This document shows, piece after piece, positions 19,601 through 26,436 of a stretch of 44,067 nt of DNA. The notes under the pieces are model-generated. The model was not told where the DNA came from. It saw only the letters and a program-made list of their open reading frames with translations, and ran no database searches. The translations under genes and the position numbers were made by a program. Each line of letters begins with the position of its first letter. The stretch's first letter is position 1. This DNA is from an uncultured Clostridia bacterium. GTDB taxonomy: Bacteria > Bacillota > Clostridia > Christensenellales > Borkfalkiaceae. Where the stretch lies: the NCBI GenBank assembly GCA_947629665.1, contig CANREJ010000012.1, positions 1 through 44,067 of the forward strand, given 5' to 3'.

Positions 19601-20437
19601 ACCGTGGAATACACCTATAACGGACAGGAGCAAACTTACGACGTTGCCGAAAACAAGTATTACAGCGTAAGCAACGCAACGCGCACCAATGCAGGCACGC
19701 AAAACGTATATATAAGCCTTGCGGATAAGCGCAACACCGTATGGGCGGACGGTACCACAAAGGACGTTGTCTATGTATTCACCGTAGCCAAGGCGGAGGT
19801 AACGCTCAACGTGGAGGACGCTGAATTTACCTACGACGGCAAAGGGCACGGAGTAACGGCAACGGCAAGCGTAGAAGGACTTCCCGTAGTTATAACCTAC
19901 AACGGCTATGCGGTTGAACCCGTAAGTGCGGGCACATATCAAGTAGTGGCTTCCGTTCCGGAGACGGAGAACTATCTCGGCGTAACTGTAAGCGGCAAAA
20001 CGCTTGTAATCAACAAAAAGGTAGTAACCGCAAGTTGGAACAGTACAACGTCGTATGAACAAAACGGAGCTGCGCAGACGCCATTTGCGGGCATAGAGGG
20101 CGTACCTGCGAACGTTGTAAAGGTAACGTACAGGAAAGGCGACGTCATACTCGGCGGAGCGCCCATTGTTGCGGGCAGCTACACTATAACCGTTGAGATC
20201 TTGAACCAAAACTATGAGTTCGGCGGCGAGAACGTAAAGACGTTCACAATAGCCGAAAGCTCACAGCAAACGAACCCCGGCACTCCCGGAAATCCCGACG
20301 TAAACGAACCAAGCGAACCCGCCGAAAACGGTTTCAATTGGGATGTGGTTTGGTACATTATGATAGCCTTATCTGCGGCATGCTTAATCTTTGCGATTGT
20401 AAGCCTGGTAATATGGTCCGGGCGGAACAGGGCTTAA
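10625..20437 (+). CDS. giant MBG/YDG-repeat surface protein, C-terminal part with membrane anchor
   Basis: This frame of 3,270 codons continues the upstream ORF after the TAG. It consists of a long chain of beta-rich domains of the MBG/YDG type, each with a Y[DN]G[TK]-like strand and an [ND]AGTY strand: for example YDGTSH, YNGEDQ, YNGTEQ, YDGNTS, YNGENQ, YSGSNQ, YNGSNF, YTGKAH, YNGQEQ and YDGKGH. About 16-20 copies lie between nt 11260 and 20260. A Pro/Asn/Glu-rich linker (NPGTPGNPDVNEPSEPAENG) leads to one C-terminal transmembrane helix (WYIMIALSAACLIFAIVSLVIW) and SGRNRA; there is no LPXTG motif. Such repeat proteins are adhesin-like stalks on Firmicutes. On its own this part lacks a signal peptide and a ribosome binding site, so it should only be made and exported if the TAG is read through, absent in the real genome, or bypassed. 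Confidence 0.8.
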   Translation: MFNSAQTDFSSALKEAGITGIQYDYRAMLTYEVEIVLQTAEGNNSITVLYNQMYYNTTNNNYYLYYKDGLDYKHDKTWTELVGTGPVYYGKVQITEDNIKDFITGNLSSVDYYVDNNNSIGVFTNTDTDIIDSWLTSESPRDITDPNKGLDIGKEEDKAKWFTFNYNPNTNRLPASITLVTKNEGGQINSTDVAMPTFQPIGEQVPDGEKEYPEITVMFDFAGYPYSRIFEGYDANRMTADYTYTGIGGHDVNGGKNKSTEKSTAPYDAGTYTITLKVNGGLHWSGTYNGLPIAENTSSGAVATAAADSESYTFILNIQKREVPVPGNQQVLYTEATGAEVNVFENNAYYKVVKYSQMIKESEQIGDMGVLDASGKIHPYQRGSYWVALELVDDYNLQWVAQGNAVVTESNEEYFKAIGENIETKNTKDKFVTCMLVISDEPQIEMPSWTTDNSIGHAYESTFTAEYRLQGYDFIDIFYGYQSNSMRAEITAYTPAGGKAATALPNSILNAGKYTVIFRPAPGYSWAEGTSGCGQEMTEKDQQLIVTVNITQKILETPRQQTQFITEGKDIEFVPASDNTWTVVGYGAKDAEISSGETTTLPKNAEGKYEAGTYQVKVQLTNSQNYAWRTPMEAGSEFAITELIVRDINSLTIEVPTNKEGTKATYTGSDLPSANYIDYDTSLKRAVSEFTYDTYNAGAYGTETATANPATIKDAGNYQITFTLPGPVSGQSYKWSDEKGGDTRTVELTVEKQEITNVRANATIDVKLNNGVACLPNGYLNPELYTVTYAHNGEEIGTPNEEGVYTVTLELTSAAYRNYYFSGTTRSIEGKYYPAKITLTLNVGLTSVTAPSSKIGDYTYDGTSHTFDDALNIPTESQEFIVSKTYSTVTYHKFGATETETPTQILNAGVYEFTFKLTSTDYAWNIATDNTSAKVNEDGNLVVTITVNQAELEIELTARGKPYDGTNTVKVTGNITGELYSVDGVKDVVTVGAITAHFEDANAGENKTVNVDPITLGGDKAYNYTAIYSETLTATISALDIEITWENVENLVYNGEDQVPTPKLPTTGIPSVDNTSDKLSVSANVTGAHKDAGTGYTATAELGGTAAKNYNITGSGTQTYAIKQATITLPTPDSVTYNGTEQKATALNTLQGANETLTLGTDYTVNYAAEGYSGTTATNAGEYTVTVTLTSENAHKNYTIGSGATVKFIIAKAKITFDKSTVSLTKEKTYDGNTSVTGVSADGNEIGISGVNSEQVKGKYTAVYNSKDVNSANTITVKLTLQNAANYEFSESSDSSYTLNEDGSITWTINGVKITPKTLDVAFDSDSLTQTYKGSALTPTATATGVNGEKVILDITLSGGAGYTGTLTGTQAINAGTYGATATINAALSAENASTNYTLNSATTTETFTIAKADLTVAVSDNSKTYNGENQYATVTVTGVNGNLAVNSDYTVTYTGRVTKGTTPVNADTYDVTVALIGTANQNYKLGGTTTKTFTIAKADLTVSVNSVDRVYNDSTDYASSYILECAVSAEQADASIKVYGIAINAGTYKYVLSNESGTGYTPLVVSLGDKKGAFDPDNYQLKLGAYVQFTVARATITEIEWLVDEAELLHRYTYDGIEHTVKAKGIAGSAPDVELTVLDSKYKDVKAEGYKFTAKLPDGQTNYKFVDGFDTTITVNVQPKEITVNITAEKDYDNTTKIGKYTWSLNDICDGDKEQVSVGSVEGNYTDKTAGERKTLNITKVTLTGDRAHNYTVEPFTETAGNSTINQARVTVKGTLDLSRLSADLQKELAEYLTYNNKVKTIAITNSPLSQVPKVDKDNNEIKGEYLDENGGVGMGGSAPYFYLPLTSLTAYGLTISNFYGIDYVGNESDGAIITFMFATHSTGAGDYSKSKSNLYIEANIAGRTPEQIAAKSNYSGTSTGTQSHGWEEGSWRYADFSGLNEAQITISKLAVSLDWAHNISGATDIVDKDTHEYKGTDYSGEYKASFVSGDGHIIDFGDYGTYEIKKGSVTVKEIKDVGTYIITAKPDSTKLHNHDVTGNLTLTVIIEPYTVKQADIQNSIAEGWINKASNLLLASGKYDIGEAGSPNMVNANNAFAWHRAGTDAEVVLNETNFTSSLGNSSNKMFNVEAGSYTNNKQKSSGAGYQKSYTATVNLVLTDSTNYRWDSAGYTIANQTVAVSGDKLVVTKQWYLVEGNSTKTDLQVNGSTGYTWEFGEAVNISEPELMHERAKASYKLEYRGPVTAATTVWNISFNSSVNELSAYLNSSTPVGTYYLTLTIEEYDDGDKQYPKTDIIYIITVTPKDISETVNINGNYEYDGTVKLPVDHFDEIFKLAPTVTRQGIWAGLAYDAYFKGPEASDITFAPAPNNSADKTTLQYYTQEELVHINGAPINVRLTEQEIDGKIQYVEVPYNMYYKFTAANYEAYYGEFKVTVTRKVIAPKLQSTDDRVQVDNVNGNVTWAYGTEVTRDILNLTFGIDGNPSIVMRYKLYLQSDTNFTTLMGEGVTNGEFRLPTTAGVYTWIFTFDNWNDSGNQNNNYTLDGANGTFDETIDGKTYSKPYYKITLTINRANATVSVSNTSKTYSGSNQFATVTVKGVSGNLVNSDYTVTYLDSANTAVSPKNVGVYKVQVNLKGLAATNYNIIGYDTPEEFEITPAKVTVQYTGVTSFVYNGDDWWKEISSKFEANVINSAAGLPEITYTVLYNGAPVQNNEIIEVGTYSITASIADSNYELNLANGNEIVTISITGNVIERIEWIGDTTHTYNGSNFTKPAAVAILVSGAREELTVNGKVGSAVGSYEFSVVKTADYIFGDGLQLSFTVTVKPAQVSIAKAVFREVYTGKAHAPEITLKWDDDNLDKSYYTVSGPANAVNAGTYRYTVKLTNSNFTFAFGNNTTTATLYISAARVNIAQTEYTEVYSGEAKTLPQLGLSWSGGALTSNDYTIRGTQAINAGTYTYTVTLKSKNFTFAGGNSAKVTIVITKLGVQKPAESTVEYTYNGQEQTYDVAENKYYSVSNATRTNAGTQNVYISLADKRNTVWADGTTKDVVYVFTVAKAEVTLNVEDAEFTYDGKGHGVTATASVEGLPVVITYNGYAVEPVSAGTYQVVASVPETENYLGVTVSGKTLVINKKVVTASWNSTTSYEQNGAAQTPFAGIEGVPANVVKVTYRKGDVILGGAPIVAGSYTITVEILNQNYEFGGENVKTFTIAESSQQTNPGTPGNPDVNEPSEPAENGFNWDVVWYIMIALSAACLIFAIVSLVIWSGRNRA
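11260..20265 (+). repeat. tandem MBG/YDG-type protein repeats
   Basis: About 16-20 units of 80-100 residues recur, recognisable by [ND]AGTY or VGTY and Y[DNST]G motifs. At DNA level most are diverged, but some are close: 14831-14873 and 15089-15131 agree at 41 of 43 bases, and 14894-14988 resembles 18370-18460 (SKTYNGENQ against SKTYSGSNQ and the SDYTVTY strand). Confidence 0.8.
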
Positions 20438-20469
20438 CGAACCGTAGTAAAACTTAATTCAAAACGTTG

Positions 20470-20500
20470 TGCCCGCAGGTGATTCCTGCGGGCATATTTT
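20470..20500 (+). terminator. probable terminator after the giant gene
   Basis: GCCCGCAGG (20471-20479) pairs with CCTGCGGGC (20485-20493) around a 5-base loop, followed by ATATTTTG. It is a strong stem with a short, imperfect T-run. Confidence 0.7.
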
Positions 20501-20559
20501 GCGGTTAAGAATTATAACCAAAAGATATAAATTCCCTCGGCGTTTTAATACAATATTGT

Positions 20560-21237
20560 ATGGCGCGCAAACACGGGGCTGTAAAAGCCAAAAACAAAAA
20601 ATTTCGCCGTTTTAAAGTGATTGTGGCAATCGTTTTATTGCTGTTGATATGCGTTTTAGTGTATTTCCAGCGCAACGTTACGCGCGTTTTAATTTCAATA
20701 AGCGAGGCAACTATCCGCTCCATAACCACAGTGGCCGTAAACGACGCAATTTACTACACGTTGAACGACGCGGTGCGCTACGAGGACCTCATAGATATAG
20801 AGAGGGATGAATACGGCAACGTAACGTCCATAACCACCGACAGCTTAAAAATTAACAGAATAGCAAGGGACACAGCATATTTATCGCAGGAAAATTTAAA
20901 CAGAATGAGTGCGGAGGGAATTATGGTACCGCTCGGCGCTTTGACGGGCATAGAGGCTCTTGCCGGTTTTGGTCGGCCGATAAACATAAAGATAATACCC
21001 ATATCCAATGTTGAGTGCCGTTTTGTGTCAAAATTTACCGAAGCGGGCATAAACCAAACCCTTCATTCGCTGTATCTTGAAATTGTTTCGGATATATCCA
21101 TAATAATGCCGTCAAAATCCACAAATCTCGCATCCACAACGGAAGTACTTATATGCGAAAGCGTAATAGCCGGGCACGTGCCCGAAGCGTACTTGCAGGC
21201 CTCGTGGGCGGGCGGAAACGGGGCGTTGGTTCCGTAA
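20560..21237 (+). CDS. yunB: sporulation protein YunB
   Basis: The 225-aa product matches YunB: a very basic N-terminus (ARKHGAVKAKNKKFRRFK), one transmembrane helix (IVAIVLLLLICVLVYF, about 21-36), then an extracytoplasmic domain starting with SEATIRSITTVAVNDAI and containing GALTGIEALAGFGRPINIKI and AGINQTLHSLYL. In Bacillus subtilis yunB is a SigE-controlled, mother-cell sporulation gene needed for normal spores; its biochemical role is unknown. There is no Shine-Dalgarno before the ATG. TACAAT lies five bases upstream, within a SigE-like AATACAAT -10 with ATATAA about 16 bases before it. The gene is monocistronic and convergent with pheT. Confidence 0.88.
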   Translation: MARKHGAVKAKNKKFRRFKVIVAIVLLLLICVLVYFQRNVTRVLISISEATIRSITTVAVNDAIYYTLNDAVRYEDLIDIERDEYGNVTSITTDSLKINRIARDTAYLSQENLNRMSAEGIMVPLGALTGIEALAGFGRPINIKIIPISNVECRFVSKFTEAGINQTLHSLYLEIVSDISIIMPSKSTNLASTTEVLICESVIAGHVPEAYLQASWAGGNGALVP

Positions 21238-21243
21238 AAAGGA

Positions 21244-21286
21244 GCGGCGGGCGCAAATCTTTGCGCCCGCCGCATATTATTTTTGC
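21244..21286. terminator. hairpin between yunB and pheT
   Basis: A perfect 14-bp stem (21244-21257 with 21260-21273, GCGGCGGGCGCAAA) lies between the converging genes. A T-rich run follows on the plus strand, making it a yunB terminator; on the minus strand the A/T context is poorer. Confidence 0.75.
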
Positions 21287-21289
21287 CGT

Positions 21290-23701
21290 TTATCTCAGTT
21301 CTATTCCCAAATTATATTTAAGATTGCCCAAAATCTTTTTAACAAAGCCGTCCACACGCGTGGTAATTTCTTCGTCTTTGGGCGTGAAAGTTACGGTAAA
21401 CGCCATCGATTTTTTACCTTCGCCAATCTGTCCGCCTTCGTAAACGTCAAAAAGTTTAACGTCCGTAACATATTTGCATGCGCCGAAAATCGCCTTTTCA
21501 ATCTCGCCGCAGGTAATTTTTTTGTCGCAAACAAGCGCAAGGTCGCGCGTTTCCACGGCAAATTTAGGCAGAGGGGAGTAGCGGAAGGGTTTTTGATGCT
21601 TTTTCAGCTCTTCGTAGTCGAGTTCGGCAATAAACGCCGCCCTGTCCAGAGCAAGCTCGCCCGCAATCTGCGGCGACACCATTCCCAAATAACCCACTTC
21701 AACCCCGTCGCACACGACCGAAGCGGTAATTCCGGGGTGTAAAAATTCCTTTTTGGTGGATGAGTATTCAAATTTTGTGTTCAGCGCGTCTGCAACCGTT
21801 TCAACCGCGCCCTTCAAATCAAAAAAGTCGCACTTGCCCCACATGCCTATCGCCAGCGTTGCGCGCTCTTCGGGGAATGATACAAGGGGCAGTTCTTTGG
21901 GAAGATAAATCTTTGCAAGCTCGTAAACCTTGCCCTCCATATTCCCGCGCCGTAAATTGCGCACTATAACCTGCATAACCGAGGGCGCAAGCGTGGTGCG
22001 CATAATGGATAACTCCTCGCTTATGGGGTTTAAAATGCGTATGGCGTTCCTGCGGCTGTCGCCTTCTGCAATATGCAACATATCCAAATCTTTTTGCGAG
22101 TAGAAGGAATAGGTTGAAATTTCGTAAAGCCCCTTTTCCGTAAGCGCGCGCTTTAATTTTATCTCCGCCTTCTGTTCGGGCGAATATCCGCCGTTCGTAA
22201 TGGATGCGGAGGGCATAAACGTGCCGTCTATGTGTTCATAGCCGTACAGCCTGATAACTTCCTCGGCAATATCGGGATATTGGTCTATATCCTCGCGCCA
22301 GCCGGGTGCGGTAAGGTGCAAACTGTCGCCTTCCTCCGCAACCTCAAAACACAAATTCTTTAAAATTTCAACTATTTTTTCGGTGGGCACCATAATTCCC
22401 AAAAGCTCGTTTATTTTTTTAACGCTCACCGTCATTTTTTTGTTTTCGGATTTTGAATACTCCGTTTTAACGTCCACATGAACGTCCGTTACGGTGCCGC
22501 AATTCAATGCCTGTATCAAATTTAAGGCCCTTGCCATCGCTCTTTCGGTGGTGTATTCGTTTACGCCCTTTTCAAACAGCGCAGAGCTGTCCGTGTGCAA
22601 ACCCAATGCCCGCGCCGTCTTTCTCACGCTGTCGCGGGCAAACTTCGCCGCCTCAAACAGCACTTCGTTTGTGTTTTGGGTAATTTCGCTGTTCAGTCCA
22701 CCCATAACGCCCGCAAGCGCAACGGGTTTTTCGCCGTCGCAAATTACAAGATTTTCCCCGTTCAGCTCAAACTCGCTGTTGTCAAGCGTTGTAATTTTTT
22801 CCTTTTCGCGCGCCCTGCGCACAACTATTTCCCGCCCGCCGAGCGTGTTTAAGTCAAACGCGTGCATCGGTTGCCCCATTTCGAGCAGTATAAAGTTTGT
22901 TATATCAACAACATTGCTTATTGAGCGCAACCCACACAGCGCAAGCCTCTTTCTCATCCACATGGGCGATGGTGCGATTTTTACGTCTTTAACATAGTGC
23001 CCTATATATCGGGGACATATTTCGGGCGCAAGATCGGTAATTTTTATTTCCTTATATTTGCCGGCAACGGGAGTGTAGGAGCAGTCGGGCTCCTTAACTT
23101 TTTTACCGAGTACGGCGGCAACCTCCCGCGCAATTCCCAAAACCGATTGGCAATCGGGGCGGTTCGCGGTTACGGCAATGTCAAAGATATAGTCGTCAAG
23201 CCCCAAAAGCGGTTTTACGTCCGCGCCGTTTTCAAATTCTTTGGGCAAGAGTAAAAGACCGCAATAATCTCCGCCCTCAAACAAATCTCCGTTCACGCCT
23301 ATTTCCACGCCCGAACAAAGCATACCGTCGCTTTCAATTCCGCGCAGTTTACCTTTTTTAATTGTCATCACGCCCTCAACGGTAACGTGGTCCTTGCCGG
23401 TTGCGTAAACGGTAGCCCCAACAAGCGCAACGGGAGCCTTTATGCCCTTTTCAACATTATCCGCCCCGCAACAAATCTGCAAAACGCCGTATTTTCCGCA
23501 GTCAACCTTGCAAACATGCAGGTGAGTTCCCTCAACGGGTTCGCACTCCACAACTTCGCCCACTACAACTCCGGAAATATCTTTGCCCACTTCAATCAGT
23601 TCTTCAACCTCGAACCCGCACGAAAACAACTTTTGCATAAGCTCTTCGGCGGGTATATCTATATCAACGTAATCTTTCAGCCAACTTAAAGGTGCTTTCA
23701 T
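21290..23701 (-). CDS. pheT: phenylalanine-tRNA ligase beta subunit
   Basis: The roughly 800-aa product has the PheT domain order: an N-terminal start APLSWLKDYVDI, an EMAP/tRNA-binding-like domain (about 40-155, VGEVVECEPVEGTHLHVCKV), B3/B4 (core with GGREIVVRRA and CDGEKPVALAGVMGG), B5, and a C-terminal ferredoxin-fold anticodon-binding domain (LPKFAVETRDLALVCDKK to the end). With PheS it charges tRNA-Phe. I start it at the ATG 23701, which has GAGG six bases upstream; the alternative TTG at 23713 lies before that site. It overlaps the end of pheS and is the second gene of the T-box-controlled operon. Confidence 0.97.
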   Translation of the reverse strand: MKAPLSWLKDYVDIDIPAEELMQKLFSCGFEVEELIEVGKDISGVVVGEVVECEPVEGTHLHVCKVDCGKYGVLQICCGADNVEKGIKAPVALVGATVYATGKDHVTVEGVMTIKKGKLRGIESDGMLCSGVEIGVNGDLFEGGDYCGLLLLPKEFENGADVKPLLGLDDYIFDIAVTANRPDCQSVLGIAREVAAVLGKKVKEPDCSYTPVAGKYKEIKITDLAPEICPRYIGHYVKDVKIAPSPMWMRKRLALCGLRSISNVVDITNFILLEMGQPMHAFDLNTLGGREIVVRRAREKEKITTLDNSEFELNGENLVICDGEKPVALAGVMGGLNSEITQNTNEVLFEAAKFARDSVRKTARALGLHTDSSALFEKGVNEYTTERAMARALNLIQALNCGTVTDVHVDVKTEYSKSENKKMTVSVKKINELLGIMVPTEKIVEILKNLCFEVAEEGDSLHLTAPGWREDIDQYPDIAEEVIRLYGYEHIDGTFMPSASITNGGYSPEQKAEIKLKRALTEKGLYEISTYSFYSQKDLDMLHIAEGDSRRNAIRILNPISEELSIMRTTLAPSVMQVIVRNLRRGNMEGKVYELAKIYLPKELPLVSFPEERATLAIGMWGKCDFFDLKGAVETVADALNTKFEYSSTKKEFLHPGITASVVCDGVEVGYLGMVSPQIAGELALDRAAFIAELDYEELKKHQKPFRYSPLPKFAVETRDLALVCDKKITCGEIEKAIFGACKYVTDVKLFDVYEGGQIGEGKKSMAFTVTFTPKDEEITTRVDGFVKKILGNLKYNLGIELR

Positions 23702-23709
23702 ATCAAACC

Positions 23710-24738
23710 TCAATCCTTAAACTGTTTTAAAAATCTCGTATCGCCCTCAAAGAGCAATTTCATATTGTTTATGCCGTATTTAAGCATTGCTATGCGCTCT
23801 ATGCCCATGCCGAAGGCAAATCCCGTATACACGTCTGGGTCAACGCCGCAGCCCTCCAAAACTCGCCTGTTTACCATGCCTGCGCCCAAAACTTCAATCC
23901 AGCCCGTGCCCTTGCACAGCCTGCAACCTTTGCCGCCGCACTCAAAACAGCTCACGTCAACTTCAACCGAAGGCTCGGTAAAGGGGAAGTAGGAGGGGCG
24001 TAAACGGGTTTTAACTCCCTCGCCAAACACTTTGCGCGCAAACTCGTCCAGCATGCCTTTAAGGTCGCATAGGGTTATGCCCTTGTCCACAACAAGGCCC
24101 TCCATCTGCGAAAACATAGGCGAGTGCGTTGCGTCGTCGTCGCTTCTGTAAACCTTACCGGGTGAAAGAATTTTAATCGGCGGCTTTTTATTTTCCATAA
24201 CGCGTATCTGCCCCGCCGAAGTCTGCGTCCTTAAAAGCAGGTCGGGAGCAAGATAAAACGTATCCTGCATATCCCTTGCAGGGTGATCCTTGGGGGTGTT
24301 CAAAGCGGTAAAGTTATAGTAATCGTTCTCGATTTCTGGCCCTTCGAACACTTCAAAACCCATTCCCGAAAATATCGAAACAAGCTCGTTTCTTATAAGC
24401 GTGTTGGGATGGAAGGAGCCGCTCTCCGCCTTTTTTGCGGGCATAGTAACGTCCACCGTCTCGGCGGCATACCGCTCTTCGAGTTCCTTTTCTTTAAGCT
24501 GGGAGTTCAACTCCTCAAAAACCCGCTCGGTGCGCGTTCTCAAATCATTCAAAAGCTGGCCGACTTCACGTTTTTTGTCGGGCGGAACTTCGCGCATGCC
24601 CTTCATCAGCTCGGATATTTCGCCCGATTTTCCAAGGAACTTCATTTTAATTTCCTGCAAGTGCTTGGAAAGTTTAACATTTTTAAGCGCTTCGGAAATT
24701 TTAGCTTCAATATCCTTTATTTTTTCGTTAATTTCCAT
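23710..24738 (-). CDS. pheS: phenylalanine-tRNA ligase alpha subunit
   Basis: The 342-aa product has the N-terminal coiled-coil arm (about 1-90) and the class II catalytic core: motif 2-like [25 protein letters not shown] and motif 3 [18 protein letters not shown] near the C-terminus. A Cys cluster [17 protein letters not shown] lies in the insertion before motif 3, as seen in many Firmicutes PheS. AAGGAGC lies six bases before the ATG. It is translated from a long leader with a Phe T-box; transcription should rise when tRNA-Phe is uncharged. Confidence 0.98.
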   Translation of the reverse strand: MEINEKIKDIEAKISEALKNVKLSKHLQEIKMKFLGKSGEISELMKGMREVPPDKKREVGQLLNDLRTRTERVFEELNSQLKEKELEERYAAETVDVTMPAKKAESGSFHPNTLIRNELVSIFSGMGFEVFEGPEIENDYYNFTALNTPKDHPARDMQDTFYLAPDLLLRTQTSAGQIRVMENKKPPIKILSPGKVYRSDDDATHSPMFSQMEGLVVDKGITLCDLKGMLDEFARKVFGEGVKTRLRPSYFPFTEPSVEVDVSCFECGGKGCRLCKGTGWIEVLGAGMVNRRVLEGCGVDPDVYTGFAFGMGIERIAMLKYGINNMKLLFEGDTRFLKQFKD

Positions 24739-24756
24739 AACTGCTCCTTAAATAAA

Positions 24757-24975
24757 TAATAAAAGCCCCGTGCAAAGCACAGGGCGAAATTTTCGCGGTA
24801 CCACCTGAATTCGCGGCAAAAGCCGCCTTATTGCCTTGTAACGCCAAGGATAAGCGGAGAGCGCTACTTGTTGCCTTTCACGCTTCGGCTCGCGGGTGAA
24901 TACCGGCCGCACTCCCATAAAAAACCTTTCAGCCCACGAATTTTTCTCTCTAAAAGGGAGTATTTGCGCCCGTCT
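24757..24975 (-). promoter_or_regulatory. T-box riboswitch (tRNA-Phe) of pheST
   Basis: On the minus strand the order is: AGAGAG (24952-24947) of stem I, specifier TTC (24900-24898) in the context GGTATTCACCC, GTGAAAGG and AACAAGTAG, and the T-box core GGTGGTACCGCG (24805-24794). Last comes the terminator stem GCCCTGTGC/GCACGGGGC (24785-24765) with TTTTATT. TTC is a Phe codon and the controlled genes are pheS and pheT, so specifier and target agree. Uncharged tRNA-Phe binding to the T-box bulge would favour the antiterminator. Confidence 0.95.
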
Positions 24976-25240
24976 GTCCCGTTCAACGCCAATATAAAGT
25001 TGTTTCACAAAAAGCTCGGCAAGCCGTGCCTGCGCTTTTTCGTGAGTTTTAGGGCTACTCGCCCTCTGCCTGCGATTTTTTAAAGGCTCACGATTATATA
25101 ATCGCAGGCATTCACCTCGCTCAGGCGAAAGTGTTCGCAAATTGAGTTGCGCTGGCGCAGGCATAGCCTGCTTGCGCCATTTATTATTTGGAAATGTTCA
25201 CAAAAATTTTCGTGCGGTTGCGCACACAACCAACAAAACC
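24976..25240 (-). other. long, hairpin-rich 5' leader before the T-box; no gene seen
   Basis: About 260 transcribed bases separate the promoter from the T-box. They contain repeated GCAGGC/GCCTGC elements: an 11-bp pair TGCCTGCGATT/AATCGCAGGCA (25112-25070 region), GCAGGCTATGCCTGC (25156-25170 region) and an AAAAAGC/GCTTTTT hairpin (25042-25010 region). No convincing coding frame or ribosome binding site is present. Confidence 0.55.
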
Positions 25241-25246
25241 AATAAA

Positions 25247-25275
25247 ATTATATTTTAAATCCCGGCGGTTGTCAA
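25247..25275 (-). promoter_or_regulatory. promoter of the pheST operon
   Basis: On the minus strand, TTGACA (25275-25270), 17-bp spacer, TATAAT (25252-25247): perfect consensus. The start site near 25240 gives a leader of about 500 bases before pheS. Confidence 0.85.
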
Positions 25276-25359
25276 CTTATTTTTGGCGTCCGCGTCAATA
25301 TACAAATATTTTCCGCTTTCAGCCAATTTATTGTGCGACGTTATAATTTTATTATTTTT

Positions 25360-26436
25360 TTAAAACATAGAAAAAACGCAGGCAAGAATAAGCGCAACGG
25401 CAATGTACACGCACAGTAGCACGGCGTATTTTACGCCTATTTTAAAAGTTCTCCGCCAGGCAATGGTAGCCACTACGGCCGCAAGCACGGTAATGCACAC
25501 AAAAGCGGCTGAGTCTATCGTCGCTATTGCGCATATGATAATCAAATAGAACGGAATATACGTTTTATAGCAGAATAAACTCTCCGTAATCTGTTCGCAG
25601 TTTTCGGCGCGGCAGTTTTTTTCGGTTAAAAACATATACGCGGTAGCTGCGGCTGCAAGCAAAGTATATAATATTCCGCCCGAAAGTATCAAAATATTGT
25701 TCAGCGCGGGACCGGGATAAACGCCTCCCGCAAAACTCCATAACGCAATACCGTTTTTGAGGTACGCCGCTTCAAAGAGCGGTGCGAGCGCCTGCATAAT
25801 TCCGAACGGAGTAAACGAAATCAAATTAAAGGAATAGAAAAAGGAAAATACGGATGAGATGTCGTCTATCGCGTACATAAGCGCTATTCCGGCAAGGAAT
25901 CCGCCCAAAACGCCCACCACGCCGTCCGCCACGGTGTTTGCGCGGGTATATAAAAATGCGGCAATGGAGTAGCAGGTGAATATAGGCACAGGCAGGGCGA
26001 GATATGCGTAGAGGTAGTAAATAAGCCGCAACCGCCTTACCCGCGCGGCAATGGCGGCAAATCCCAGCCAATACGCAACGGTAGCCGCGGCGTAAATCCC
26101 CAAAAGCCCCGTCAAAAAATGCACTGCAAAAATTTTAGTGCGTGAGAGGGGCAGGGAGTAGAACATATCCGCGCTCCGCTTGTTCATTTTATAATTGAAC
26201 ACATATACGGGCGTTATCACAGCCATCAAAACCGCCTCAACCAAAAATTCGGCGTAGAACAGGTTTACGCGGTTTGCAAGGTAATCGGGATATCCCTCCG
26301 GCAGTGTTTCCGGGTTGTTCCAGCCCGAATAATTGTGCACTTCAATGGGCACAACGTACACAATTATTGCAAACACGGTGAGGATAATAAAGGGAAGAAT
26401 ACATTTTTTAAGATAATACAAAAAATATTTTTTCAT
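25360..26436 (-). CDS. ABC-2 type transporter permease (YtrC/D-like)
   Basis: The 358-aa product is a polytopic membrane protein with about eight hydrophobic helices, the first right at the N-terminus (CILPFIILTVFAIIVYVVPI). The segment RSADMFYSLPLSRTKIFAVHFLTGLLGIYAA is typical of ABC-2 permeases of the Ytr/bacitracin-export type, where a cytoplasmic loop meets the ATPase. It overlaps the ATPase gene by ATGA and would form the membrane half of that exporter. Substrate unknown; cell-wall-antibiotic or peptide export is typical of relatives. Confidence 0.87.
   Translation of the reverse strand: MKKYFLYYLKKCILPFIILTVFAIIVYVVPIEVHNYSGWNNPETLPEGYPDYLANRVNLFYAEFLVEAVLMAVITPVYVFNYKMNKRSADMFYSLPLSRTKIFAVHFLTGLLGIYAAATVAYWLGFAAIAARVRRLRLIYYLYAYLALPVPIFTCYSIAAFLYTRANTVADGVVGVLGGFLAGIALMYAIDDISSVFSFFYSFNLISFTPFGIMQALAPLFEAAYLKNGIALWSFAGGVYPGPALNNILILSGGILYTLLAAAATAYMFLTEKNCRAENCEQITESLFCYKTYIPFYLIIICAIATIDSAAFVCITVLAAVVATIAWRRTFKIGVKYAVLLCVYIAVALILACVFSMF

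Noticed and set aside
24748-25164. 138-codon ORF on the minus strand
   Set aside because: It lies across the T-box leader and its terminator; composition and arginine-rich content look non-coding.
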